Assembly (NCBI GenBank): GCA_021292165.1
Contig: CM037879.1
Coordinates: 266,347,160 to 266,411,159, forward strand
DNA length: 64,000 nucleotides
Direction of reading: 5' to 3'
From: Shinisaurus crocodilurus
Taxonomy: Eukaryota > Chordata > Lepidosauria > Squamata > Shinisauridae
Positions within the stretch are counted from its first letter, which is position 1; each line of letters opens with the position of its first letter. Positions 32,191 to 42,400 of the stretch are shown here, one piece after another. The translations under genes and the position numbers were made by a program. The notes beneath the pieces are model-generated. The model was not told the DNA's origin and made no database searches. It was given only the letters and a program-made list of their open reading frames with translations.

Positions 32191-32275
32191 CCCAACCTGG
32201 TGCCTTCCAGATGTGTTGGACTGCAACTCCCATCATTCCCAGCCAGCATGGCCAATGCCCCTCCCCCAGCCACTG
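32185..32275. mobile_element. Fold-back MITE, left half
   Basis: CCTTCCCCAACCTGGTGCCT, TGTTGGACTGCAACTCCCATC; the right half is missing. Confidence 0.55.
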
Positions 32276-32466
32276 GTCCAGGCACTGACAGAACAGACTT
32301 TCTCTCTCTTACCCTGCTGTATTGAGCTTGGCAGAGATGTCTGCAGAAACTGTTGTGGCTGTTTGGGTGGAATTTGGGGCAGGAAGTGCAAGAAGGGCTG
32401 CCTCCTTGTCAACCAGCCCTTTCTGTTTCAGGAACTGGCTGGGAGGAGGAGAGAGGAGGGGAGAAC

Positions 32467-32833
32467 CAGGGCCGACATCAAGGGTAGGCATGGTTGGGCA
32501 CTTGCCAAGGGCCCACACACCCCAGCAGGGGCCCACTGCAAAGTGCCCCCTGGAGTTGCTCTTCCTCTTCCCGACTGCAGCCTGCATTGTTCACCTGCCT
32601 TCTCACTCTGGCCCAGACAAGGGGGTGGTGACAGGGAGGTGCAGTAGATGCCACGGCCTGCTTGCTCACTGGCTCTCAGTCTGTCAAGCAAGCAAGTGGT
32701 AGCACTGATGAGAAAGAGGAGGAAGAACAATAGCAGCTGGTGACAATGGCGGTGAGAAGATAGACTCACTGAGGGAGGGGGGCCATTAAGGGTCTCTTAC
32801 CCAAGAACCCTCAGAAACTTGGAGCCGGCAGTG
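32467..32833. mobile_element. 367-bp hAT-type element, copy 2
   Basis: Starts CAGGGCCGACATCAAGGG, ends GGAGCCGGCAGTG, with a perfect 8-bp duplication GGGAGAAC at 32459-32466 and 32834-32841. It has the same length as copy 1 at 28029. Confidence 0.82.
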
Positions 32834-33194
32834 GGGAGAACAATGCTTGCAGAGGCCCAATGGGAACTGCTACCATTAGTCTCTGAGCAAGCCAAAGCTG
32901 GGAAGGGGTTATGGGAAGCAGAGCCGCTTTGCCTTCTGGGAAGGAACTGATGTTTGAGAGGCTGGCTGCAGGGAAGCTTCTGGGGGCCTGAGTGAAGGAT
33001 CGCCGGAGTCTTCATGGCTTTGGCTCCCCTGTCTTCTTGAGGTCTGCCCTCCCTGTTTTTCTGTGGAAACTCACTTCAGGGTACCATCTGTTTTTTGGGG
33101 AGTGGGTGGGGGCTGATACCCTCCCTTGCTATTAAATGGACCCAGGGGTTCTATTCTGCCGCAGGCAAATCTACAGCCAGTTGGACTTGGAATA

Positions 33195-33252
33195 GTTAAT
33201 ACTGGACTAGACGGACCGATGCTCTGAGTCTGGAGAAGGCAGCTTTGTAGGT
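33195..33252 (+). repeat. tRNA-SINE 3' fragment
   Basis: ACTGGACTAGACGGACCGATG and GAAGGCAGCTTTGTAGG. Confidence 0.5.
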
Positions 33253-33295
33253 TCACACAGGATATTTACGACATAGACAACTATAACTTCATGGG

Positions 33296-33830
33296 TGAGG
33301 AATCTCAGGCCCTTGGGTCAAATATGGCCTTCCTAGGGTCACAGTCCTGCCCTCCAGGGTCCTCCAATGGCCACAACCCCTCCCCTTGGCCCCACCCATT
33401 TCCACTGAGCACCAATCATTTGATGGTTTCCTGGCTTGTGTGTGTGTTTTCCATTCTAAAAGGTTGAAATGCCTCCTAAGGCTTAGTTACTGGCAATAAG
33501 AGCTTTAGACCACAATCCTATGCATGTTTAGACAGAAGAAAAGGCCTACAACTCCCAGCATGCCCCAGCCATGCTGGCTGAGGCATGCTGGGAGTTGTAG
33601 GCCTTTTTTTCTGTCTAAATATGCATAGGATCATGCCTTTAAGCTACAATATGCTGGGGTTTATGGGGTTTTTTTTGGTAGTGTTTTCGCCCTTTGCCTC
33701 TGTCCCCACCCTGTTTTGCCTTTGGCACCCCCACCAACCGCTAGAATGCTAGCGGTTGGTGAAAGAAAGCTCCTGAGAGCTTTCCAAAATTGAATTTGGC
33801 CCTCAGGCTGAAAGATGTTCAACATCCTTG
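33296..33830. mobile_element. MITE of the GGGATGCAGAACC family, interrupted
   Basis: The host MITE (GTGAGGAATCTCAGGCCC to GAAAGATGTTCAACATCC) is split at TAAGAGCTTTA by the element at 33508-33638 and resumes at AAGCTACAATATGCTG. Confidence 0.65.
33508..33638. mobile_element. 131-bp palindromic MITE with TTA target duplication
   Basis: Almost the whole length is one hairpin: arms from CCTATGCATGTTTAGACAG through GGCCTACAACTCCCAGCATG, with centre CCAGCCATGCTGG. It is flanked by TTA (33505-33507, 33639-33641), which may extend to TTTA. A TTA duplication suggests PIF/Harbinger mobilisation. Confidence 0.75.
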
Positions 33831-33838
33831 ATGTATAC

Positions 33839-35060
33839 TTCAACTTATATATAAGAATAAATGCCTGAGCAGATTAATAAAAAAAAGAAGAAGCCCCAAA
33901 GTGGTTGAGTAAAGTGGCCCTTTAAACTATGGGTTTGCTGAGAGAGAGAGAGTAAGCGAGCTTGTGTGTGTGTTTGTGTCTTTTATTGCTAAAGATGACC
34001 CCCCCCCCTTGCTCATTCATTGTTGTCCCTGCCAGCTGACTGCCTCACTGCCTCCAGCTGCATTTTGTTTGCTACTGTGGACCGGAATCTTTAAGTAGCT
34101 CTTAAGAAAAGGAAAGATTAAACAACCAGTGAGTGCAAAGGTTAGGAAAAGCAGTTGGGGATGTGGGTGAGAAAAGACATTAAGAACTTATAACCCAAAA
34201 GCACTGCTCATGAATGTAGGGGGCGGGGGGGAGATGGTGCTACCCTGAAATGAGATTTAGATTTTGTGCCAAAGCACCGTAGGGAAAGTGAGACGGGCAA
34301 GTTGCGTGCGTCTATCCATCCCCACATGCCGAAAATTACTCAGCCAAAATTACTTTTCTGGGGAATGGTTTTGTAGTGATCTTGGATCTTGGACCTGTGT
34401 TGTTTGGAGCTTATATTTTCATAGGGACAGGAGCATTTATTTATTTATTTATTTATTTTCTGTTTATTTTTTGTATTTTGGAAGAATACAGAATTTCTGA
34501 CTAGTGGGAAATAATAGCTGCTTCTGCTTGAGAAAGGCACTGGTTATAATAGTAGATGGAAATGGAAAAGGAAGGAGGGCAGGGAAGGAGAAGGAGAAGG
34601 AGAAGGAGAAAGAGGAGGAGAGACCAATAATAGAACACTGCTGCTTCTCTCCACCATCTTAAAAATAACACCCTCTGCTCTTAAGACAAAACAACCAGTG
34701 TGACTGTTCATGCTGATTCATATCTCTTGTTAAGGACATCAGTTCAGCAGCAGCGTCTGCAGAGCTTGGAAGGAAGCTCATTTTAATAGTAATTTATAGC
34801 CTAGATCCATTCATTCATATTTTTTTTTTAAAGTGGAGGTGTTGTGGATTCATTTTATTGCTAGTTTTCTTTTGATGTTATAAAACCAACACTGGATTTA
34901 TGAAAATATGGCCGATCCAGTCCATGCTAAATGACTATTTCCCCATGTACCAGCTACCTAGTACATAAATGTTTTACCATTCATTGAAGCTAGGAAACAT
35001 GACTGTATTATTATAGATTGATAGGCATAGGGTAAGTATGGCAGGCAGGATTTGGGGTGG
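33839..35060. other. No gene found; several microsatellites
   Basis: (TTTA)n at 34435-34458, (GAGAAG)n at 34588-34614, otherwise unique AT-rich sequence. Confidence 0.45.
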
Positions 35061-35859
35061 GGAAAGCTTCCTAAAAAAGCAAGTGTAGTATGAGATATGC
35101 TAGGCTTGTTATTTTGCACCAATCTAGAATTAGGCAATCTGTATATTGTTGGTGTGTAGAGGTCACCTTTGTCAAGGACAAACCATCCAGATCAAGGATC
35201 CTGACAATATTCTTGGAGAAGTATGGCCAACCACTCTTTCCTTGCCCAGCTAGCAGGAAGGACTGAGTGTATGGGTTATGGAACTTATAAATGCCTATCT
35301 TCATGAAGGTTTCATGCCACTTAAAAATGTCCTTTGAAAAGATGGACATTTGTTGGATTATATAGGATTATAAAGAAACTGTCTTCATTTTTGTTAATAT
35401 AAAGGGCACCTAGTTTATCTCTGAGGTCCACTAGTAAAAGGAGCCTGTGTGCTTCAGCCAGGATGGAAACACTTCTGAGTAACAGCTAGATTATATATTT
35501 TCAAAAATCTTTTTCCTTTTCTTACTCCCAGTAACCCTAGGGGCAGCTCTAGTTCCAATCTGTAACCATCATATGACCTGCAGAGCCTAATTTGAATATC
35601 TGCACATCCCTTCTCTTCCACTTCATCTTGGGACTCTGAACATGCAGGCACTGTGAGTCACAGTCTGTGACTTCACCATCATCAAGTCAGGTTTCCCCCC
35701 TTTCCCTATTCTATCCCCACACCCAACTAACCTTTTGTAACATTGTGCCTGATGAAGAGATCTGGAGATCTCAAAAACTTGCACATTTTAAAATCAACAA
35801 AAGAAAAGAAAGGAAAAACAAAAAGGAAGGGGGAAAAAATGTAGCTACATAGATTTGAA
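35061..35859. other. No gene recognised; possible decayed retroelement
   Basis: A 92-codon open frame at 35071-35349 (minus) has no motif I recognise. 35740-35775 reads GCCTGATGAAGAGATCTGG, common in repeats. Confidence 0.3.
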
Positions 35860-35861
35860 TA

Positions 35862-36120
35862 CAGTAATACCTTGGATTGCAAGCATAATTTGTTCCGGAA
35901 CCGTGCTTGTAATCCAAAACACTTATATCAAAGTGAGTCTCTGGTGGGCGTGAGCGGGGCCAATTTTGGCCCGCTCCGCCCGCTCGAGGCGAGCGGTTAC
36001 ATCCCTACAGGCTTGTATTGCAAGACCTTGTTCATTTATCAAGTCAAAATTTATTTAAAAATATTGCTTGTCTTGCAAAACGCTCTCAGACCAAGTTACT
36101 TGCAATCCAAGATATTACTG
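35862..36120. mobile_element. Tc1/mariner-type MITE (259 bp)
   Basis: Ends CAGTAATACCTTGGATTGCA and the inverse CAGTAATATCTTGGATTGCA, with TA on both sides (35860-35861, 36121-36122). Confidence 0.8.
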
Positions 36121-36175
36121 TATATCAATTTCAATGCATGAATATGATATATATGAGAATACAGCTTTCTAAGAA

Positions 36176-36505
36176 TTATACATAATCTTCAAGAAAAGGA
36201 GACCAAATATCTATATAAGTATCTATTTGCAAGTGGGGTCTATATATCACCCATTCAAATGTTGAAAGCTTTATAAGGTCCTCAATCCATTGCATTATAG
36301 GAGGTGAGTGTTTATCCTTCCAATGTTGTAATATCAGTCTTTTAGCTGTCAAGAGGGTGCAAAGAATCAATTTTTCTTTTCCTTTTTCCTTTTCTTTTGT
36401 GGAAATTTTACAATAAAAATTAATTAAAAATATGGATGCAGAAGCTATGACATTCTGTGCTGGAGAACATATTTTGTAACATGTGACATGATCATGGCCA
36501 CACAA
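36176..36505 (-). mobile_element. L1-like LINE ORF2 C-terminal fragment
   Basis: The minus-strand frame reads LLTAKRLILQHWKDKHSPP, then MQWIEDLIKLSTFE, ending IWSPFLEDYV. This resembles the end of L1 ORF2 (TAARxLIAxxWK ... WxPFLEYL). It is open for 109 codons but truncated upstream. Confidence 0.6.
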
Positions 36506-37073
36506 TTTCGTAGTACCATAGTTAAAAGTAAGGTATGATAAAATTTACTCAGCATATACTCTGGAGTACAGTCAATGACACCGCATCCATGTAATATTTA
36601 AGAGCACATTGTCCCAGTGGGAGGCGAGCAGTCTGAAGTTTTCTGTCTGCTGGAATGGCCATGTGTAGAGGAGCTGTCCAGTGCTGAAGTACCCTAAAGG
36701 CTGATCTTTTGCAGCTCTCCCATCATCAGTAATCTGCAATGCATTCTTTTATTGACTGGACTGGAGTTTCTGATGGCACAGGAATAAGACTGAAGCAGGA
36801 CCGGTGCAAGGCAGTTTGGTGCCCTAGGCAAAATCAGATTTAGCGCCCCCCCTTCCCACTTGAGCCCTCCCTCCCTCCAGGGGGGGGGCTCCGGAGCAAA
36901 GCAGCCGGGAAACGCCTGCTTGCCCAGCGCCCCCCCTGGCTCTGCCACTGGGGCCAGCAGCCCTCCACAGGCCTTGAGGCGGCGGCGCCAAGTTTGGGAA
37001 AGTTTTTAGGAGGGGGGAGGGCCCAACTTTTTAACCTCACTCCAGAAAGCTTTCAGATTTGTAGGAGCCATAC

Positions 37074-37078
<5 letters not shown>

Positions 37079-37117
<39 letters not shown>
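37079..37117. repeat. (GA)n microsatellite
   Basis: About 19 AG units. Confidence 0.9.
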
Positions 37118-37119
<2 letters not shown>

Positions 37120-37426
37120 GCATTGGGGGCTTCGTGTGGGCATCCAATGAGAAATCGCTGCAGGGCGTGGACAGTGTTGGAGGCGGGAAACCAGCATCCT
37201 CCGGGACAAATGCAGGAGAGCCGCTTCACCGGATGGAGACACCTTTGTAGTATTGCAAGAGAGACTTTGTTTTTCAGGCTTTCTAATTACCTGACCAAAC
37301 AAAAGTATTTAAACCAAGAGAGGGATCTGACTTCCTATTTTAAAAAAACAGGTTTTCATTTGCTGGGGTGGGGGAGGCACGCAATATTAGACTTTTTGAC
37401 TGCGAAATAACTCTTTTGGTCCTCCA

Positions 37427-37444
37427 ATGCCAAATCAAACGCTG
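37427..37444 (+). other. Possible captured first exon (six codons) inside the hAT element
   Basis: An ATG opens MPNQTL and runs directly into GTAAGA, in the same arrangement as the NFIA fragment. The stretch 37130-37426 before it is non-repetitive and 5' UTR-like. I do not recognise the gene. Six codons and a donor can occur by chance, so this is a weak call. Confidence 0.25.
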
Positions 37445-38184
37445 GTAAGATTTTTGTTTGTTATTATTTTTTTGGGGGGGGACTTGTAGAGCCTTAAAAC
37501 AGATTTAGGAGGGGGCGGCGGAGCTGCGGAGAGCGTGCTGGGCTCTCGCGGGTGGGGGGGAGGCGGGCATGGCCGGGAGCGTCTAGCCTAGCCCGGGTGC
37601 CCACTCGCTCCCAGGGGATGCGCTGCCGGCGGGGAGGAGCTAGGGGCTGGCTGCCCGCTGCGCTCCTCTTCTGGCGGCTGCTGCTGCTGCTCCTGGTGCA
37701 GCTGCCTATGCCTAGCAGTCCCGGCGGCGAGGAAGAGTCGAGCGAGCGAGCTTCTTCCTCCTCCTCCTGCTGCTGCCGCCGCTGCCGCCGCGGGAGGGAG
37801 AAAGGAGGAAGGAAGGAAGGCGCAGGAGCGGAGTGTTTCTGCGCCCCCTTTAGCCGTGCGCCCTAGGCAGCAGCCTAGTCCGCCTAGCGGTAGCGCCGGC
37901 CCTGGACTGAAGATGGAGTTTAAAAAGGTGAATATATATATAAAAAATGCATATTGCAGATTCAGAAGAGTATGTTAAAAAAAAGAAGCTAACACCCATG
38001 GGAAAAGCTAATCAGGAAATATTCATTTAGGCATAAATATTTTAGAATCAGTATGTTGCATTTCAATTGCAACATGGCTTAGTACTGTACAGCCTCGGAA
38101 GATCGGTTGGTCAAGGGAGGTTGCCTCCCCCGCTCGCCTCCTGGGTCGTGTGAACCAGCCCTGAGAGTGAGAGTGAGTGAGAGC

Positions 38185-38372
38185 GAAAGAGAGCTCCATT
38201 TTATATTCTGTGGAGGGGCAGAATTCCCAGATTCAATCCTGGTCATCTCAAGGTAGGGCTAGGAAAGAATCCTGCCTAAAACTCTAGAGAGCCATTGCCA
38301 AGCAGTGTCAACGATACTCAGCTAGATGGACCAATGCTCTGACTCTGTAAGGTAGCTTCTTATGTACCTATT
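38185..38372 (+). repeat. tRNA-derived SINE (5' part decayed)
   Basis: AGATTCAATCCTGGTCATCTC, CAGCTAGATGGACCAATGC, TCTGTAAGGTAGCTTC. Confidence 0.65.
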
Positions 38373-38394
38373 GTCCCCAGTTCTTATGTACCTA

Positions 38395-38596
38395 TTGTCC
38401 CCAGTTCACCACTGTACCTCTGGATTGAATTTATTTTGGCTGTTTGTTTTTATCATGTTATATTTTAGTATGTTTGTGTTTTTATATTATTTTAGTTGAT
38501 ATTTTTGTGTTGCTTTGTTTTGTAAACCGCCCAGGGAGCCTTTTGGTTGATGGCCGGTGAATAAATATATTTAATAAATAAATAAATAAATAAAAG
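38395..38596 (+). repeat. L2-type LINE 3' end
   Basis: TGTAAACCGCCCAGGGAGCC, GGTGAATAAATATA and an (AATA)n tail. Confidence 0.7.
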
Positions 38597-39790
38597 TGCT
38601 AGAGGAAAGTGGTAATCCCCTCTTTAAAAATCATTGCTCTTGGATGCAAACATTAATGAACAATAAACAGGGAACCATGGCATGGATAAGCTAAATGTCT
38701 GATCCTGGAGAATGAATGTGCTAATCCTAACACCAGTAGAAGCCTGACAATTTTGAGAACATCTCAACTCTCTGAAGGTGGATCTCTGCCTACCTGCTTG
38801 TATCATCTTTCCTTTCTCCTTTACTGAAGACAAGACAATGTTCAAGACTGGAGGGATCCTGCCTGGAAATTGGCTTGTTATTGAGTATCAAGGGATTGTG
38901 CCCCCACCACTTCCTGTTCTGTTTGCTCACTCATTCGTATTAGAGAAGCCATTAGAAACTCGTTGGGGTTTCATATTGCTGAGGTTTCTTCTTGTTTTAT
39001 TCTAATAAATTATGAAGAGCTGACCTGCAGGCTCATGCTCTCTGTGAAGTCCTCCCGGGGAGATAATTTCTTGCATGACTCCCAGTCATGTTACTAAGGC
39101 TTACGCCAGAGGAGTTCTTGACAGATTATGCCCCTAGATCAAAAGGAGAAAAAAACATTCAAATACCGTATGTTGCTAACACATGGGTACACTTGTTTGA
39201 GTCCTTCTGCTGAGAAACCTGACTTAAACATATATCCTTTGCTGAATAACTGTTGACTGCGAGCCCCTGTCTTCAGGCCTCCTGTTCATTATACATAAGA
39301 TGATCTTTATTAAAACAGCTACATGTGCTTTGCTCAGGGTGCAGATATTGGTAAAATCACACAAAGGATTTCAAAGGTTTGTTCAGGCCTGATGCTGGAA
39401 GACGTCAACACTCAGTATTTCAACAAGGTTGGAGTGAATTCCTAGGAAAAATTCCTTTGACCACTTTCCCTACCCTAATTATTTTGTATCTTCCTTGTGT
39501 GTATTTATTATTTTATTAAACCTGAGAATTAGTACAGCCCAGAAGCTAAAAAAACCTGTGCTATAAGTATGGAAGTCCCCATTTCATATATTTTTTTTGT
39601 GCTTCACCCACTTGTTAGGTAAGCCATTATTTCTCAGCTGCAGCTATATGGGAATGGTAAAACTGGCCTCTCTTTCAGGGTTGTTGTAAAGAATACTGAG
39701 ATCACTCTAATGTACTATACAGTTACTGTTTGTTATTTATTTATTTACTACTATCTTGATTACTACTACTACTGCTAACAGCAGTTACCA
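38597..39790. other. No gene found
   Basis: Unique-looking, moderately AT-rich; no frame with a recognised domain. Confidence 0.35.
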
Positions 39791-39795
39791 TGAGA

Positions 39796-40018
39796 GCTAC
39801 TGTGGTGTGCTGGTTAGAATTTCTTACTGGGACTGGGGAGACCTGCGTTCAAATCCCCACTTGACCATGAAGCTCACTGGGTGGCTTCAGGCCAGCCACT
39901 GACTCTCAGCCTAACCTACCTCACAAGGTTGTGGTGAGCATAAAATGGAGAAGAAGAGGACCATGTAAGCTGTCTTGGGCTCCTTGGAGAAAAAAGTGGG
40001 ATATGAATATAAGAAACT
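39796..40018 (+). repeat. Squamate tRNA-SINE
   Basis: GTGGTGTGCTGGTTAGAAT head, TTCAAATCCCC B box, GGGTGGCTTCAGGCCAGCCA core, CTTGGGCTCCTTGGAG tail. Confidence 0.8.
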
Positions 40019-40715
40019 AGCTGTTGCCCGCGGCTGCGCTCGCGTGGATTTTAGGATCTGGTATAATTGTTTTTAAAAGAAAAAGATGCAGTGTCTCTGA
40101 CTGAAAGTGTAACGTTTAGGCTGGGTGCTGGCAGCAGAAATCTTTTGTGACAGAAATATCTGTTCTTAAAGAAAAATCAGGTTAATCCTGAGAGTTTACA
40201 GGTGATGAAGAGTGAGCATGCCAAGTTTGGGGTAGATCCGTCTAAATGTGATGGAGCCTATGAGACGATGCCCCCCACACAACAGTCAGTCAGTCATGTA
40301 AAACGTTTCCGTCCCTTTTCACCCCCTCAGAGAACATTCTAAATGGCCTAGGGGAGATTTGCATACCCAGCCCTATTGGCCCCTGCAGGAATTCATATGA
40401 ACATTCTAAGAGTCATATGGGCTATTTGCATAACTTGCTCCTATTTGGTCCTGCAGGAATTCTGAGGTGAGGCCGATTTGCATAATTGCTCCCTTGTTGT
40501 TTTGCTCATAGGAGATATGATTGTGGGGTGATTTTGCCCCCTTTTTTCACCCCCTTAGGGAAGGAATTTCCCAAAATTTCCCAAGGAATTTAGTGGGGGT
40601 TTACGTCATAAAAGCAATGTCCGTTCAAAATTTCACGTTCCTAGATTAAACGGTTTGAGCTGGGCGTTGATGAGTCAGTCAGTCAGTCAGGACACCTTCT
40701 TTTATATATATAGAT
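40019..40715. repeat. Unclassified retroposon-like repeat
   Basis: Starts CTAGCTGTTGCCCGCGGCTG and ends TGAGTCAGTCAGTCAGTCAG...TTTTATATATATAG. This start and end recur in reptile genomes next to non-LTR retrotransposons. No ORF remains. Confidence 0.45.
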
Positions 40716-40939
40716 AAATAAATACTATGACTACTAGTAACAACAACAACAACTACTGCTACAAATGGGATCTGCAACAAAATGTAATCTCTCTCCTGGG
40801 TTTCTTGTGACCACTGAGCACACACAGTCTTCATTGGGCTATTTTTGGGGTCTCCCATCATGCCTTAGGGGAGGTTTCCCTAAAGATTCTTTGTACTTCT
40901 GCAAACCTCGGGGTGTTAGGCCTTGCTAGGGAGATCAGC

Positions 40940-41035
40940 CCATCATCATGGCACCTACAAGTAGGCTGAGCTGGCTGGGATGATAAGTTGTATTCCAACA
41001 CTCTAAAAGGCACCAGGTTGGGGAAAGGCTGTTTT
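40940..41035. mobile_element. Decayed hAT-type fold-back MITE
   Basis: GGCACCAGGTTGGGGAAAGGC end and ATGATAAGTTGTATTCC core; the left end is lost. Confidence 0.4.
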
Positions 41036-41293
41036 ATGTATCCATCCCGAAAGTTGTGATTTGAGAGTTTTGACAACAGCAGCAGCATCACTCTTCAGTT
41101 TTCTCCGCTGTTATTTCTGTCACAGCTGTTTTCTGCTATCCATTGCCAAGCCCCAGGGAATTGGGAAATGGCACCAATGACTTTCTCCGGGTGTTTTTTG
41201 TTTTTGTTTTTGAAATGTTGGATGCCTTTCAAGTACTGGGTTGTTGTGCTAGACTGACATGTCCTCATCAAGACTTCCATAAGAAGTGCTGAG

Positions 41294-42107
41294 TGTTGGC
41301 TCATGTCATGCCCCTGCTGGAGGACTCCTCCTCTGAGGAGGAACTTGAGCTCCCAGAGACAGATGCCATTGAATCATCCAGGTCAGAAGACCAGGAGGCG
41401 CCTGGGCCCTTGGGGGAGATGGCTGCAGGTCCAGACCTGTCTGGAGCAGGGGACTCTGCCGCAGAGGCTGAGCAACCCCCTGACCCCCAGGAGCATCGTC
41501 ACCTCAAGAGGCAGTCAGTAGGGCTTCCATGAGAAGGACACTCACTTGCAGAAAAGGATTCCTCAGGAAAAAAAATGACTCCCCATGAGTAGGGCTCTGA
41601 CCAGAGTGTTCTAATATACTGCATCTGAGTCTTGGGTGGGGCTCAGCGGGCTCTGGTGTTAAAAGCCTTCCATGTCTGCCTAGCTAGTGCTGGAAATAAC
41701 ATGGTTCTTCAGCTCCAGTGCCTTCTGCCTTGTTTCCTGGACCTTGCCTTGGTGTTTGATGCTCTGTGCTGCTGCTGCAGCTTGGGACTCCTGCTTGACT
41801 CTGCTTCTGGATTGTGTAAAGTATCTGACTGCTTAACTGTACTTTGACCTCTGCTTGTACTTTGACCACTCCTGCCTATTCCCTTAGATTAGATAGATTA
41901 TAGAGTTGGAAGGAGCCTACAAGGCTATCGAGTTCAACCCCCTGCTCAATGCAGGAAACTAGAGGAGGGGTCTCCCATCCAAGTAATAACCAGGCCTGAC
42001 CCTGCTTAGCTTTCCACGCTCAGACAAGCTGAGCCAGTGTGAGCCACAGGCCTTACTGGACTTAAAACCTGTTGCTTGAGTGTTTGCCTGTGTTGTGACC
42101 TTACCTT
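41294..42107. mobile_element. LTR-like sequence interrupted by a 5S-SINE
   Basis: 41308-41520 is an acidic open frame (CCTGCTGGAGGACTCCTCC onward) of the style found at the pol-LTR junction of reptile gypsy elements. It is followed by CTTGGACCTTG/CTTGACTCTG-rich LTR-like sequence. Termini and target duplication were not fixed. Confidence 0.35.
41885..42053 (-). repeat. 5S rRNA-derived SINE with CR1-type tail, copy 1
   Basis: On the minus strand the 5S internal promoter is evident (AAGCTAAGCAGGGTCAGG, GGTTATTACTTGGATGGGAG), followed by a tail ending TTGAACTCGATAGCCTTGTA and TCCTTCCAACTC, like CR1 3' ends. Confidence 0.85.
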
Positions 42108-42239
42108 TTTGGAATGCCCCATAACTCAGAGTCTGCTTCAGTCAAAGCAGGACAGCTCATCATTGGAGACATATTGGGAATTCCCTGGGACAACTGCCAC
42201 TATGGCCACTTCACACCTGACGTTTTCTTAGTTGCACAA

Positions 42240-42400
42240 TTAAAACATCTTAATAATAATACTTATCATTTGTATAGTGCTTTCAAGTATTCGAAGCATT
42301 TCACATGCATGATCTAGTAGTTCTCATCTTTAGAACAACCCTGTAAGGGAAGTCAGTAGTAGTGGTGTTTACTGACCCCCAGATTAGACTCTGAGCCTGA
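42240..42400. repeat. MIR/L2-type ancient repeat
   Basis: TCATTTGTATAGTGCTTTCAA and CATTTCACATGCATGATCT, then ACAACCCTGTAAGGGA. Confidence 0.5.

Larger units (their letters stand above)
36796..37904. mobile_element. GC-rich hAT-type transposon (1,109 bp) with promoter-like cargo
   Basis: Starts CAGGACCGGTGCAAGGC and ends with the inverse of CAGGGCCGGCGCTACCGC. The perfect 8-bp duplication GACTGAAG lies at 36788-36795 and 37905-37912. No transposase was found. The interior has a (GA)n tract (37079-37117), unique sequence with a short ATG frame ending at a GTAAGA donor (37427-37444), and a CpG-rich block (37510-37880). Confidence 0.85.

Noticed and set aside
32021..32647. 208-codon open frame on the + strand
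   Set aside because: It joins a tRNA-SINE, half a MITE and part of a 367-bp hAT element in one chance frame.
37552..37866. 104-codon frame starting with a Leu-rich stretch resembling a signal peptide
   Set aside because: The Leu run comes from CTG repeats in the GC-rich cargo of a hAT element; no homology was recognised.
41293..41532. Acidic 79-codon frame that looks protein-like
   Set aside because: Best explained as the end of an LTR retrotransposon coding region or its LTR; no host gene support. Kept only as part of a low-confidence LTR feature.
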